IMG/VR virus record: IMGVR_UViG_3300022198_001289 | Coordinates: 1 to 26,844 of that record | Reading direction: 5' to 3' (one strand) | DNA: 26,844 nucleotides | DNA from: a virus | Shown here: positions 17,001-22,343 of the stretch, one piece after another | How the letters are laid out: each line of letters begins with the position of its first letter | Numbering within the stretch: position 1 is the first letter of the stretch | Notes under the pieces: generated by a model | What the model was told of the DNA's origin: nothing | Database searches by the model: none | What the model saw: the letters and a program-made list of their open reading frames with translations, nothing else | Translations under genes and position numbers: made by a program

Positions 17001-17277
17001 AATTTCTGCGGAAATGGATACCTATATGAATGCACCTGATCTTAAAAAGTACGTAGAGCTACCAGAGTACAATGAGTATCTTGTAAGGTACATGACAGAT
17101 GCACAACATGAGGGTGAAATAGACTTTGGAAGTAAGGGTAAGGAACAGCTAGAGATGGCTAAAGACTACTATAAAAAGGATATGTTCTTTAGGAAAGCTG
17201 TAGAAGCTACCCAAGCTGTTTTCTTAAGGAAGCTAGAGTCAATGCCGCAGGATAAATTTGGAAGAAGGCAGATGTAA
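14047..17277 (+). CDS. Internal virion protein with SleB-type cell-wall hydrolase domain and HExxH motif
   Basis: This 1076-residue protein starts in a TAATG overlap with the previous gene. Residues 1-620 are charged and helical. A Gln-rich linker follows (about 625-645). Residues 678-802 resemble a SleB/hydrolase_2 domain: AVKTAWGEGRGETPEGRIAI with probable catalytic Glu690, then VLRNRALASG, a GSQFNVW element, GATHYYNP and PPWENLF. It would open peptidoglycan during DNA entry, as the gp16 transglycosylase does in T7. Near the C-terminus H972-E973-L-A-H976 is an HExxH zinc-peptidase motif in LLHELAHRSMEKY, after a GGFYKPTQDVLWYN strand. The third zinc ligand is not certain. Arg codons are AGR-rich outside, but mostly CGT within, the SleB region. 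Confidence 0.82.
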   Translation: MADFREFVQTGDIPKFESPTFYQPDFGKAIANLGQTAGMALEAYGTQKESQLKEDANRIVRESWTEAGLLASGDAPEADIPAALKKDLSRVEFLAQASRKSTGSRAQAAADALKVKMSDIQKDYIGYEDLIYATVEKISGINPYKFALELELEKEKAKANAISNEEKRRMTIIGSDSGKVLLPNVDPKSAIYAENWPEIEQQIRQRDARVAEAESVEKLSKLNIPAATTIYYDVGGAGKGIAVNDVFTLLRNSAREFAKDPSEENYQKNLQALPFFRQKLVDILIQKRRYIQETKGLGAPPLADLTAIEDQILEDFDRQASLFSEKKLNVLNTELETRAYGAAKYANEWRRNNPVAARLFDNIQMASPELRPVIYSNLENMKATEKAVNSAIFSGLTTQETPEGGQSLAIDYLKGMMDDTSISEEEKNSSIKEGFRKWKEGVFLGTEVSKTMAMSIADPVQINRIANGFDNGVEDFFTYLMDPRIAQSLKKAGATDEEVQQYVTSIGTAFVENEQIRNELSATLFKYTARQNTGSLFVNPATGELSFRIRPEILVQQSSYPGFDPKRGSPNQILADNVLKKINPFFRNLYNALGNSDLTEEAKVGIIQSNMAILGIPVEIAGEVQQQEQQSSAQEQPSLENVAVLEDGTQVIPTSGTTTRAEFLGVDKAVGDLYEDKTNVDTAVKTAWGEGRGETPEGRIAIFEVLRNRALASGESIDYEAKKGNGSQFNVWREKDKNYKVVTNFNEKDPNYETTVQEFLTSANSDITKGATHYYNPDTSSPPWENLFVETARIGKHRFGYLKKDDPYRKRLSKYRESSNNDVMKSERGSGSGFFSGLVNTIFGSEAKDELTREERATLGRIDYTNAIVAKFTDDLKFSSQILYSRDSGEVVEGMLSGLPSGALKDKDKVNLISTLDIVKKSPIAAVGLIEVDPKKVVLYNKDDSRTTLGGFYKPTQDVLWYNKNDPSALLHELAHRSMEKYKDEISAEMDTYMNAPDLKKYVELPEYNEYLVRYMTDAQHEGEIDFGSKGKEQLEMAKDYYKKDMFFRKAVEATQAVFLRKLESMPQDKFGRRQM

Positions 17278-17432
17278 TGGCTAAACAAGGGTTGTATGCA
17301 AACATTCATGCTAAACGTAAGCGTATAGCAGCAGGGTCTGGAGAGAAGATGCGTAAGGTAGGTTCCAAGGGTGCACCTACCGCATCTGACTTTAGGAAGT
17401 CTAAGAAGACAGCAAAGAAGAGAGTAACGTAA
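17277..17432 (+). CDS. Small basic phage protein (GSGEKMRK...GAPT family)
   Basis: This 51-residue gene begins in a TAATG overlap with the preceding virion gene. It reads MAKQGLYANIHAKRKRIAAG, then SGEKMRKVGSKGAPTASDF and a Lys-rich tail. The GLYANIHAKRKRI...GSGE.MRK.G.KGAPT pattern is shared by tiny proteins in many unrelated tailed phages whose function is unknown to me. It has 16 Lys/Arg and only two acidic residues. A virion or nucleic-acid binding role is possible but unproven. The conserved pattern makes the gene secure despite its size. Confidence 0.82.
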   Translation: MAKQGLYANIHAKRKRIAAGSGEKMRKVGSKGAPTASDFRKSKKTAKKRVT

Positions 17433-17437
17433 CAAAA

Positions 17438-17806
17438 ATGGCAAAGTTAGAAAAACCATATAGACCTTTTAATAAAGGTGAGAAAATAAAGAATAAAGGT
17501 GGTAGAGGTTACTCTACAGAGAGAACAAAAACTATTGGTAATAAGAGGGCTGGTTATAAAAACATCAATACGCTATGGAAAACAAAAAGCGGTACTGTTA
17601 CGGATATAGGGCATTTATCTGAAGACAGAATTTTAGAGGTAGCAAAAAGCTATGAAAAACGTACTGGGACTTCTTATCCTATTTATACTAGTGCTCCAAA
17701 AGCAGTAGAGCAAGCTAAGAAGCGTTCTCGTTCTCAGGGCGCTGGTTCTTCTCGTTCCCTAACAGTTCCTAAACCTAGACCTAAACCAAAGAAGAAAGGA
17801 AGGTGA
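17438..17806 (+). CDS. Small very basic hypothetical protein
   Basis: The 122-residue product has 32 Lys/Arg against about 9 Asp/Glu. The first 50 residues are flexible and basic (KPYRPFNKGEKIKNKGGRG). A short folded-looking centre follows (ILEVAKSYEKRTGTSYPIYT). It ends in a Ser/Pro/Lys tail with RSLTVPKPRPKPKKKGR. The next gene has a related RSLSPKP motif. No catalytic motif is seen. Non-specific nucleic-acid binding is the most that composition supports. It lies five bases after the preceding stop and overlaps nothing of the next gene if that starts at 17812. Confidence 0.68.
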   Translation: MAKLEKPYRPFNKGEKIKNKGGRGYSTERTKTIGNKRAGYKNINTLWKTKSGTVTDIGHLSEDRILEVAKSYEKRTGTSYPIYTSAPKAVEQAKKRSRSQGAGSSRSLTVPKPRPKPKKKGR

Positions 17807-17811
17807 TTCAA

Positions 17812-18393
17812 ATGGCAAGACGTATGGGTAAAGCAGCAGACAATCAATACATGGGTGGTGGCACAGGTAACTGGAAGGGTGCACCAAAGGCTCCAGCTAA
17901 GAAGACTCCTGTTACAGGAGCAGTTAAGAAGTCTGCACCTAAGCCAATGAAGAAACGTAACATGGAGACTGCTAATAAGGTCAAGGCTGGTCTTTCTAAA
18001 TCAAAGGCTAAGTCTGGTGCTACTTATGGTAGTCCTAAAAGTAAAGTAGGATCTGGTTCACCACCAGCACCTAGAGACACTACTCGTTCATTGTCATCTA
18101 GGTCTGAAGTAAAGGCTCCTGCTCGTTCACTATCTCCTAAGCCAGTAAAATTGCTAGGATTCCCTACAGGAACAGGTTCTCTTAAGAGGAGTGCAAGAAG
18201 TAGACAAGCTATTTCTCGAAGTGCCAGTAGTCTTAATGCAAGGCGAGGTGCTATCTCCAGAGAGGCACAAGAATATCGTAAAACACAGAAGCCTAAGCCT
18301 CAGTCTCGTGGTGGTGAGATGGTTCTAGGTGGTGGTCGTGGCACTTCACAAGCAGAAAAACTAAGACGTACTCGTGGATTTGGTCGTAAATAA
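17812..18393 (+). CDS. Histone H1/protamine-like basic protein, last gene of the virion block
   Basis: The 193-residue product has 47 Lys/Arg against 8 Asp/Glu and is rich in Ser, Pro, Ala and Gly, so it is probably disordered. Lys/Pro/Ala segments (KGAPKAPAKKTP, KKSAPKPMKKR) give way to Arg/Ser segments (TTRSLSSRSE, PARSLSPKPVK, ARSRQAISRSASSLNARR) and a GGGRGTSQAEKLRRTRGFGRK end. I placed the start at the ATG at 17812, well spaced from AAGGAAGG; a GTG three codons earlier is in frame. The composition suggests nucleic-acid binding, and its place at the end of the late operon suggests a virion component or late DNA-binding factor, but neither is shown. Confidence 0.65.
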   Translation: MARRMGKAADNQYMGGGTGNWKGAPKAPAKKTPVTGAVKKSAPKPMKKRNMETANKVKAGLSKSKAKSGATYGSPKSKVGSGSPPAPRDTTRSLSSRSEVKAPARSLSPKPVKLLGFPTGTGSLKRSARSRQAISRSASSLNARRGAISREAQEYRKTQKPKPQSRGGEMVLGGGRGTSQAEKLRRTRGFGRK

Positions 18394-18420
18394 AGAGAGT
18401 TGGTGATCCGAAACAATAGA

Positions 18421-18450
18421 CCCCTTAAGGAGAAATCCTTAAGGGGTTTT
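18421..18450 (+). terminator. Intrinsic terminator between the convergent gene blocks
   Basis: An 11-bp perfect stem (CCCCTTAAGGA / TCCTTAAGGGG) with a GAAA loop is followed by TTTT and then ACTTTATT. This is a strong rho-independent terminator for the plus-strand virion block. On the minus strand the same hairpin follows the last early/middle gene by three bases, preceded by A-rich sequence, with only a weak U-tract afterwards, so it may also work in reverse. Confidence 0.92.
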
Positions 18451-18453
18451 ACT

Positions 18454-18669
18454 TTATTCGCTGTACTCTAGTTCTAGGAGTAGTTCAAGGTAGTGGATTG
18501 CTTTCTCTATGTCTGCCTTACCCTGTCCCTTTAGTCGGTGCCTTGTGATATACTTAACGGCATTACCCTCACACCAGCCTAGATTATTAGACACGATATA
18601 CTGAGTAGGCTGGATACCACAGTCCTTGTAGTGGCTACCGCCTACTTGCTTCTCAGTCGCCTTTGTCAT
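18454..18669 (-). CDS. DUF3310 protein (T7 gp1.7 C-terminal-like)
   Basis: The 71-residue product matches DUF3310 along its whole length: GGSHYKDCGIQPTQYI, NLGWCEGNAVKYITRH and then ADIEKAIHYLELLLE. The family occurs in many phages, and in T7 gp1.7 it is part of a protein reported to act as a nucleotide kinase. Here only the short domain is present, so catalysis cannot be assumed. It is the last gene of a run with glutaredoxin and ribonucleotide reductase, which fits a nucleotide-metabolism role. It overlaps the upstream acidic gene by 17 bases. Confidence 0.9.
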   Translation of the reverse strand: MTKATEKQVGGSHYKDCGIQPTQYIVSNNLGWCEGNAVKYITRHRLKGQGKADIEKAIHYLELLLELEYSE

Positions 18670-18898
18670 CTAACTCCTCAATCTTAATCCAACTATGTTC
18701 TACGAATAGGGATTCGTTACCATCCTCTTTAGACCATAGTTCTGAGTCATAGTCAAGCATATACCCTGCATCCTCTAACCCTTGTGTCTCAGCATCAATG
18801 ATTGCATAGACAGTTTCTTCATCCATATCGTCACCATCTAGACTACTGAAGGAAAACTCAATCCATACTTCTTTAGTCTCTGTTGCCTTGATCTTCAT
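18653..18898 (-). CDS. Small highly acidic hypothetical protein
   Basis: This 81-residue protein has about 25 Asp/Glu, six Lys and no Arg. An N-terminal strand-like stretch (KEVWIEFSFSSLDGDDMDEE) is followed by a helix (VYAIIDAETQGLEDAG) and another acidic strand region (ESLFVEHSWIKIEELDD). A TAGGAG ribosome site lies at good spacing. Family unknown. The charge would suit a protein that mimics nucleic acid, but acidic small proteins are common in phages and this remains a guess. It is the first gene after glutaredoxin. Confidence 0.74.
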   Translation of the reverse strand: MKIKATETKEVWIEFSFSSLDGDDMDEETVYAIIDAETQGLEDAGYMLDYDSELWSKEDGNESLFVEHSWIKIEELDDKGD

Positions 18899-18899
18899 G

Positions 18900-19121
18900 T
18901 TACACTCCTATATAGTCCCTTGTGTCTTCCATACCTCCGATAAGAACTCCATTGTGGAACACAACTGGAACAGTGTTAAAGCCTGCTGCCTTAACAAAGT
19001 CTAAGAGTATAGGATGTTCATCTATCTTATACTGAAAGACTTCTTTACCAGTATGCTCCTTTAGGTACTCCCTTACTCTATCACACCATACACAATTATT
19101 TCTTGAGATTACTGCATACAT
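18900..19121 (-). CDS. grx: Glutaredoxin
   Basis: The 73-residue product is a small thioredoxin-fold redox protein. The active site CVWC (C10-C13) lies in NNCVWCDRVREYL. A TVPVVF segment carries the cis-Pro, and LIGGMED is the glycine pair typical of glutaredoxins. Its start overlaps the ribonucleotide reductase stop by one base (TAATG), so the two proteins are almost certainly co-translated. The obvious role is to re-reduce the C-terminal cysteines of the reductase after each turnover, using host glutathione or another host reductant. Confidence 0.93.
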   Translation of the reverse strand: MYAVISRNNCVWCDRVREYLKEHTGKEVFQYKIDEHPILLDFVKAAGFNTVPVVFHNGVLIGGMEDTRDYIGV

Positions 19122-21022
19122 TAGGTTAGGTCCACTATCTCACATGATTCACCAGAGCAAGCAAATGTCTGGCTAGCCTTGGTCGTATCCTCAACTTCAT
19201 ACTCCTTTAGCTTGTCCCAGTCAATACTCTCTGGCATCTTGGCTAGGGCTTCTTCGTACTGTTCCTTGGTAATCTCTTGGTATGGTGCCTGTTGGTACGT
19301 ATGCTCATTGTAGGGCAGGAAGGATACACCACTCATCTCATCAAAGTGCTTGTAGACAAAGGCACCTACCTCAAACCATTCATCCTTACGTACATTGATC
19401 GTAACAGAAGGCTTGTGTTCACACCAGTGACGCTGGTAGATAAGCCACGTATTGAGTTGTTCGATAGCAGTCAAATCCTCTGTAACGATAGCATCCTCTG
19501 GAGCCTGTACAGGGAAGCTAAAGACAGTAGTAGAGTCTGGCTTCATAACGCATGGTTCACTAGGAATACCCTGATCTTCCATGAACTGGGTTAGTGGGTC
19601 TTTGTTATCACCACGTACAGTACGGATATAGAAGTGACTATGACGAGGATGGATACCACTAGAGCTATCCACTAGCTGAGATACTGTGCCTGAAGGTTTG
19701 ACACAAGTGATAGCTGCACTAGGCTCAATACCAAGTACTGAAGCTAGGTGTGCATTAGTATCAATGGCAATCTGCTTTAGTTCGGTTAGTCCTTCTTCTA
19801 GGTCCATGTTAGCAGCAGTGAGTAGCTTATTGTCCATGATACCCGTCAGAGATACACCTAACAGACGCTCATCCTCAGTGTTCTTCTTCCAGAGTTTACG
19901 TAGATATGGGAAGTCAGTGTAAGTGCTCTGTATGGTCCCTAGAACCGTTGCTAGACGTACCTTACGAGCAATGTCGCCAAAGGTATCAGTAGCCCTTACA
20001 ACAGCCTCTGTGAGATTACAGAACTGGTATGGACGAAGGATAATCTCTGAGCATGGATTAGTACCAAACTCCCAGTTACTGTCCCTACGGCCATTCTTTG
20101 TCACTTGCTTAACAGAAGCCTGACGATTGAAGATACCACGTTCGCCACTACCTGATTCAACTAGGGCCATCCACTCACGCATAAATGATACAGCATCTGG
20201 CTTTTCAGTGTAAGCTACAGAGTTATTGGCTAGAGCACGTTGAGGATCATTCTCCCACCATGCACCACTCTTGGCATGGCGCATACGGTCATCACTAAGA
20301 TTGCTCAGTGAGATCATGGCTGACCTACGTACACCACCTACGACTACTACTTCACCAATCTTGCACATGATGTCATGGCATTCGATAGAACTTAGCTTAC
20401 GTCCCTGTGCACCCTTGAATGTACGTACAACAAAGTTAAACAGATCAACAAGAGGACCGGGACCAGAGGCACGACCACCAAATGTCTTTAGCTTTGCACC
20501 AGCAGGACGAACCCTAGATGTGTCCCACTTAGGTGCTTCACCACTGTAGAGTAGTGCAATAAGCTGACGTAGTGCCTTAGCCCATCCTTCCTTGCTATCC
20601 TTGACTGCAACAACAGTGTCAGAGTCATAGATGATAGGAACCTCTGGTAGCTTCGTTACGAACTGACGCTCTACACTAAAGCCTACTCCAGTACCACACA
20701 TAAGGATGAACATAGCTTCATCGAAGGACTTGGGATCATCCACAGGCAGGTAGCTACAGTTGTAGGCACAAGTGTTATCACGATGTAGGGCTACACCAGC
20801 AGTCATTAGTGCTCGCATAGAAGGCATAACCTCAAGGTTAAGGATAGCTTCTTCTAGTTCCTTGACTAGCTTCTTATCGTTTAGCTTAGGCTCTACTACG
20901 TTTTCAATATACCTAGAGACAGTCTCAGGCCATGTCTCTCTACGTCCTTCTGTTTCGATCCAACGGGCATAGCGTGAAGTTGCTATGAAGTTCTGGTAGT
21001 CAGTGGGTAGGTAGTTGTTCAT
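19121..21022 (-). CDS. nrdJ: Class II (adenosylcobalamin-dependent) ribonucleotide reductase
   Basis: The 633-residue enzyme reduces ribonucleotides to deoxyribonucleotides using B12. NTCAYNCSYLPVDD (83-96) supplies a redox Cys, probably C89. NPCSEI (322-327) holds the thiyl Cys C324 and E326. C335 in FCNLTEAV is 11 residues on, the same spacing as C408/C419 of the Lactobacillus leichmannii triphosphate reductase. PSGTVSQLVDSSSGIHPRH is the family C-terminal barrel motif. C622 and C627 (CSGESC) match the CX4C pair that relays electrons. The length and single chain suggest the monomeric type. It is shorter than the L. leichmannii enzyme (about 739). No ATP-cone or intein is seen. No class I small subunit lies nearby. 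Confidence 0.95.
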   Translation of the reverse strand: MNNYLPTDYQNFIATSRYARWIETEGRRETWPETVSRYIENVVEPKLNDKKLVKELEEAILNLEVMPSMRALMTAGVALHRDNTCAYNCSYLPVDDPKSFDEAMFILMCGTGVGFSVERQFVTKLPEVPIIYDSDTVVAVKDSKEGWAKALRQLIALLYSGEAPKWDTSRVRPAGAKLKTFGGRASGPGPLVDLFNFVVRTFKGAQGRKLSSIECHDIMCKIGEVVVVGGVRRSAMISLSNLSDDRMRHAKSGAWWENDPQRALANNSVAYTEKPDAVSFMREWMALVESGSGERGIFNRQASVKQVTKNGRRDSNWEFGTNPCSEIILRPYQFCNLTEAVVRATDTFGDIARKVRLATVLGTIQSTYTDFPYLRKLWKKNTEDERLLGVSLTGIMDNKLLTAANMDLEEGLTELKQIAIDTNAHLASVLGIEPSAAITCVKPSGTVSQLVDSSSGIHPRHSHFYIRTVRGDNKDPLTQFMEDQGIPSEPCVMKPDSTTVFSFPVQAPEDAIVTEDLTAIEQLNTWLIYQRHWCEHKPSVTINVRKDEWFEVGAFVYKHFDEMSGVSFLPYNEHTYQQAPYQEITKEQYEEALAKMPESIDWDKLKEYEVEDTTKASQTFACSGESCEIVDLT

Positions 21023-21170
21023 TGTAGGGTGTTGTCCTCATCGAATGGTCATGCCAAGCGTACAGTGATTGGATTACTCCGAAGAGTGTGAGAAAGAAAA
21101 AGAGGCAGAAAATGATAACTACCTCTTTGCCTTCACTACTCTTTAGTTGTTCTAAAAGTCTATGGATCAT
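21000..21170 (-). CDS. Small single-span membrane protein
   Basis: The 56-residue product has a charged N-terminus (MIHRLLEQLKSSEGKE), one strong hydrophobic helix (about 17-37: VVIIFCLFFFLTLFGVIQSL) and a polar tail. The ATG at 21170 lies inside the last codons of the MazG gene and the 3' end overlaps the reductase start, consistent with the dense packing here. A GTG at 21182 would add four residues. The ribosome site is weak. It fills what would otherwise be the longest gap on this strand. Function unknown. Confidence 0.55.
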   Translation of the reverse strand: MIHRLLEQLKSSEGKEVVIIFCLFFFLTLFGVIQSLYAWHDHSMRTTPYNEQLPTH

Positions 21171-21555
21171 TAAATAAATCACTCAGGTCTGGTTTCTTGT
21201 AGTTCGGCCCCTTCAGTACCTTACCATCCTCACGATAGATAGGTTTACCATCTTCACCTAGCTTACTCATGTTGGATTCATGTACACGAGAGAAGGCTTC
21301 ATTGATTGGTAGCTCTAGTGCAATAGCCATGTCGTAGCACACATAGATAAGGTCACAGAGTTCCTTTGTCAACTTTTCTTTTTCAATATCCTTCTGAAAT
21401 AGGAACCCAGAACTATCCACACCATTAACTTCATGCCATAGCTCGTCTGCTTCCTCTTCAATAAGAGACAGTTGATTCTCTACGTTAGCTAGATTGTACT
21501 CATTCTTCTTCCCAAATGCAGTACGAAACTCTAGTACCATATCGTATGGTGTCAT
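21160..21555 (-). CDS. MazG-like nucleotide pyrophosphohydrolase
   Basis: The 131-residue product is an all-alpha NTP pyrophosphatase. SLIEEEADELWHEV (30-43) supplies the first EExxE metal-binding motif (E34/E35/E38), and KELCDLIYV (64-72) the second ExxD (E65, D68). The C-terminal HESNMSKLGEDGKPIYREDG and VLKGPNYKKPDL segments are typical of phage MazG-like proteins. Phage versions hydrolyse dNTPs or NTPs, and older ideas that they act on (p)ppGpp are disputed. Next to the reductase, a pool-cleaning or nucleotide-recycling role fits. It starts in an ATGA overlap with the upstream gene. Confidence 0.88.
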   Translation of the reverse strand: MTPYDMVLEFRTAFGKKNEYNLANVENQLSLIEEEADELWHEVNGVDSSGFLFQKDIEKEKLTKELCDLIYVCYDMAIALELPINEAFSRVHESNMSKLGEDGKPIYREDGKVLKGPNYKKPDLSDLFNDP

Positions 21556-21737
21556 TCTGTAGTCTCCTGTTCAATCGGTTCGATTGAGCCTAATACTAAG
21601 ACTTCATGGATTGTGTAGTAGGCTGGTTGGTCGTGAGTATTTACAAAGAGCCTAGCTTCATCGTAAGTAGGGTAAGAAGCAATAGGACAAGTCAGTGGTT
21701 CATCATAGTGTGTGACTACGTAACGATACTGTGTCAT
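21552..21737 (-). CDS. Small hypothetical protein upstream of MazG
   Basis: The 61-residue product (MTQYRYVVTHYDEPLTCPIA, then YPTYDEARLFVNTH) looks like a small alpha/beta domain with two strands, a helix and two strands, ending in an acidic tail. Its start forms an ATGA overlap with the upstream 40-residue gene and its stop overlaps the MazG start in the same way. That supports it as a real coupled gene. No family recognised. Confidence 0.72.
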   Translation of the reverse strand: MTQYRYVVTHYDEPLTCPIASYPTYDEARLFVNTHDQPAYYTIHEVLVLGSIEPIEQETTE

Positions 21738-21856
21738 TTCTTTTTCTTCTTAGACTTCATTTTCTTGTATGCCGCAGTAGCAATAGCATAGGCACTATCT
21801 TTGGACTTACCTGTTTTCTGTACTGCCTTACGGATTTCTTCTAGCTTCTTTGGCAT
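21734..21856 (-). CDS. 40-residue Lys-rich phage protein
   Basis: This short gene encodes MPKKLEEIRKAVQKTGKSKD, then SAYAIATAAYKKMKSKKKKK. It is joined at both ends to neighbours by overlapping stop/start codons (TAATG upstream, ATGA downstream). The GKSxDSAYAIATAAYKK pattern resembles tiny helical proteins seen in many phages, of unknown role. The short helices and poly-Lys tail suggest possible nucleic-acid binding, which is inference only. Exact coupling and the non-random sequence make the gene convincing despite its size. Confidence 0.78.
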   Translation of the reverse strand: MPKKLEEIRKAVQKTGKSKDSAYAIATAAYKKMKSKKKKK

Positions 21857-22050
21857 TATGTCACCACCATTAGATTATTATGGTCAAATGTATAGTAGTG
21901 CTCCTCAACGTCAATACCGTCTACATCTACGTATATAACCTTGAGGCCACTCTTGTCAACAACTAATTCAATATCGTATAAGTCTGTGGGTTCGTGGTCA
22001 TAAATAACCTCTTGCCCCTCAGAGTTTGTTCCATAGATACGTATGTTCAT
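21856..22050 (-). CDS. Small acidic hypothetical protein
   Basis: The 64-residue product is acidic and beta-rich (MNIRIYGTNSEGQEVIYDHE, then KVIYVDVDGIDVEEHYYTFD). It looks like a small beta-sheet domain. The start overlaps the upstream HNH-like gene stop (ATGA) and the stop overlaps the next start (TAATG). No motif for an activity is visible and I do not recognise the family. Confidence 0.72.
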   Translation of the reverse strand: MNIRIYGTNSEGQEVIYDHEPTDLYDIELVVDKSGLKVIYVDVDGIDVEEHYYTFDHNNLMVVT

Positions 22051-22343
22051 GTTGTCTTAGTACGTTTCTTTCTAAGATTTTTTGATGCAACTTGCTTAAA
22101 TGTATTGGCTTTAGTATTCCCACCACCCTTGCTTCTATCTTTTCTATGTGCAATGTGTGTATTACCGTTTCCATTGGCCATACCGTCTTTACCAGTAATA
22201 CCTTCTTCAACCCTACGCTTTCTTTGAAAGGCTCGATATTCTTTCTTCTCTTTAGTAGAAGCTTTCTTAGCTTCACATTTATAGCATCGTTCTTTACGAC
22301 TATCTCTAGATTTCTCTGCCCCGCAGTTCTTACACTTAGCCAT
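22047..22343 (-). CDS. Zinc-ribbon protein with HNH-like core
   Basis: I start this 98-residue protein at 22343, where the ATG forms a TAATG overlap with the upstream stop and follows a GAGGGGGG stretch; a longer frame from 22379 lies inside the neighbour. Residues 4-23 form a zinc ribbon (C4-X2-C7-X12-C20-X2-C23). A basic helix follows, then NTHIAHRKDRSKGGGNTKAN (61-80), which resembles an HNH nuclease core: H63/H66, the S-x-GG turn and N80. The final H/N of the classic motif may be N89. The tail is basic. It may be a small nicking or homing-type endonuclease, or a related zinc protein that has lost catalysis. Confidence 0.62.
   Translation of the reverse strand: MAKCKNCGAEKSRDSRKERCYKCEAKKASTKEKKEYRAFQRKRRVEEGITGKDGMANGNGNTHIAHRKDRSKGGGNTKANTFKQVASKNLRKKRTKTT

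Noticed and set aside
19277-20972. Several plus-strand frames of 66-105 codons across nrdJ
   Set aside because: They are antisense to a fully conserved reductase reading frame, have no ribosome sites, and show no recognisable domain.
21171-21182. GTG start at 21182 for the small membrane protein
   Set aside because: The ATG four codons later is more likely; neither has a strong ribosome site, so the difference is small.
22019-22276. Minus-strand frame of 85 codons
   Set aside because: It is in another frame over the HNH-like and acidic genes, which are coupled by exact stop/start overlaps and carry motifs; this frame has neither.
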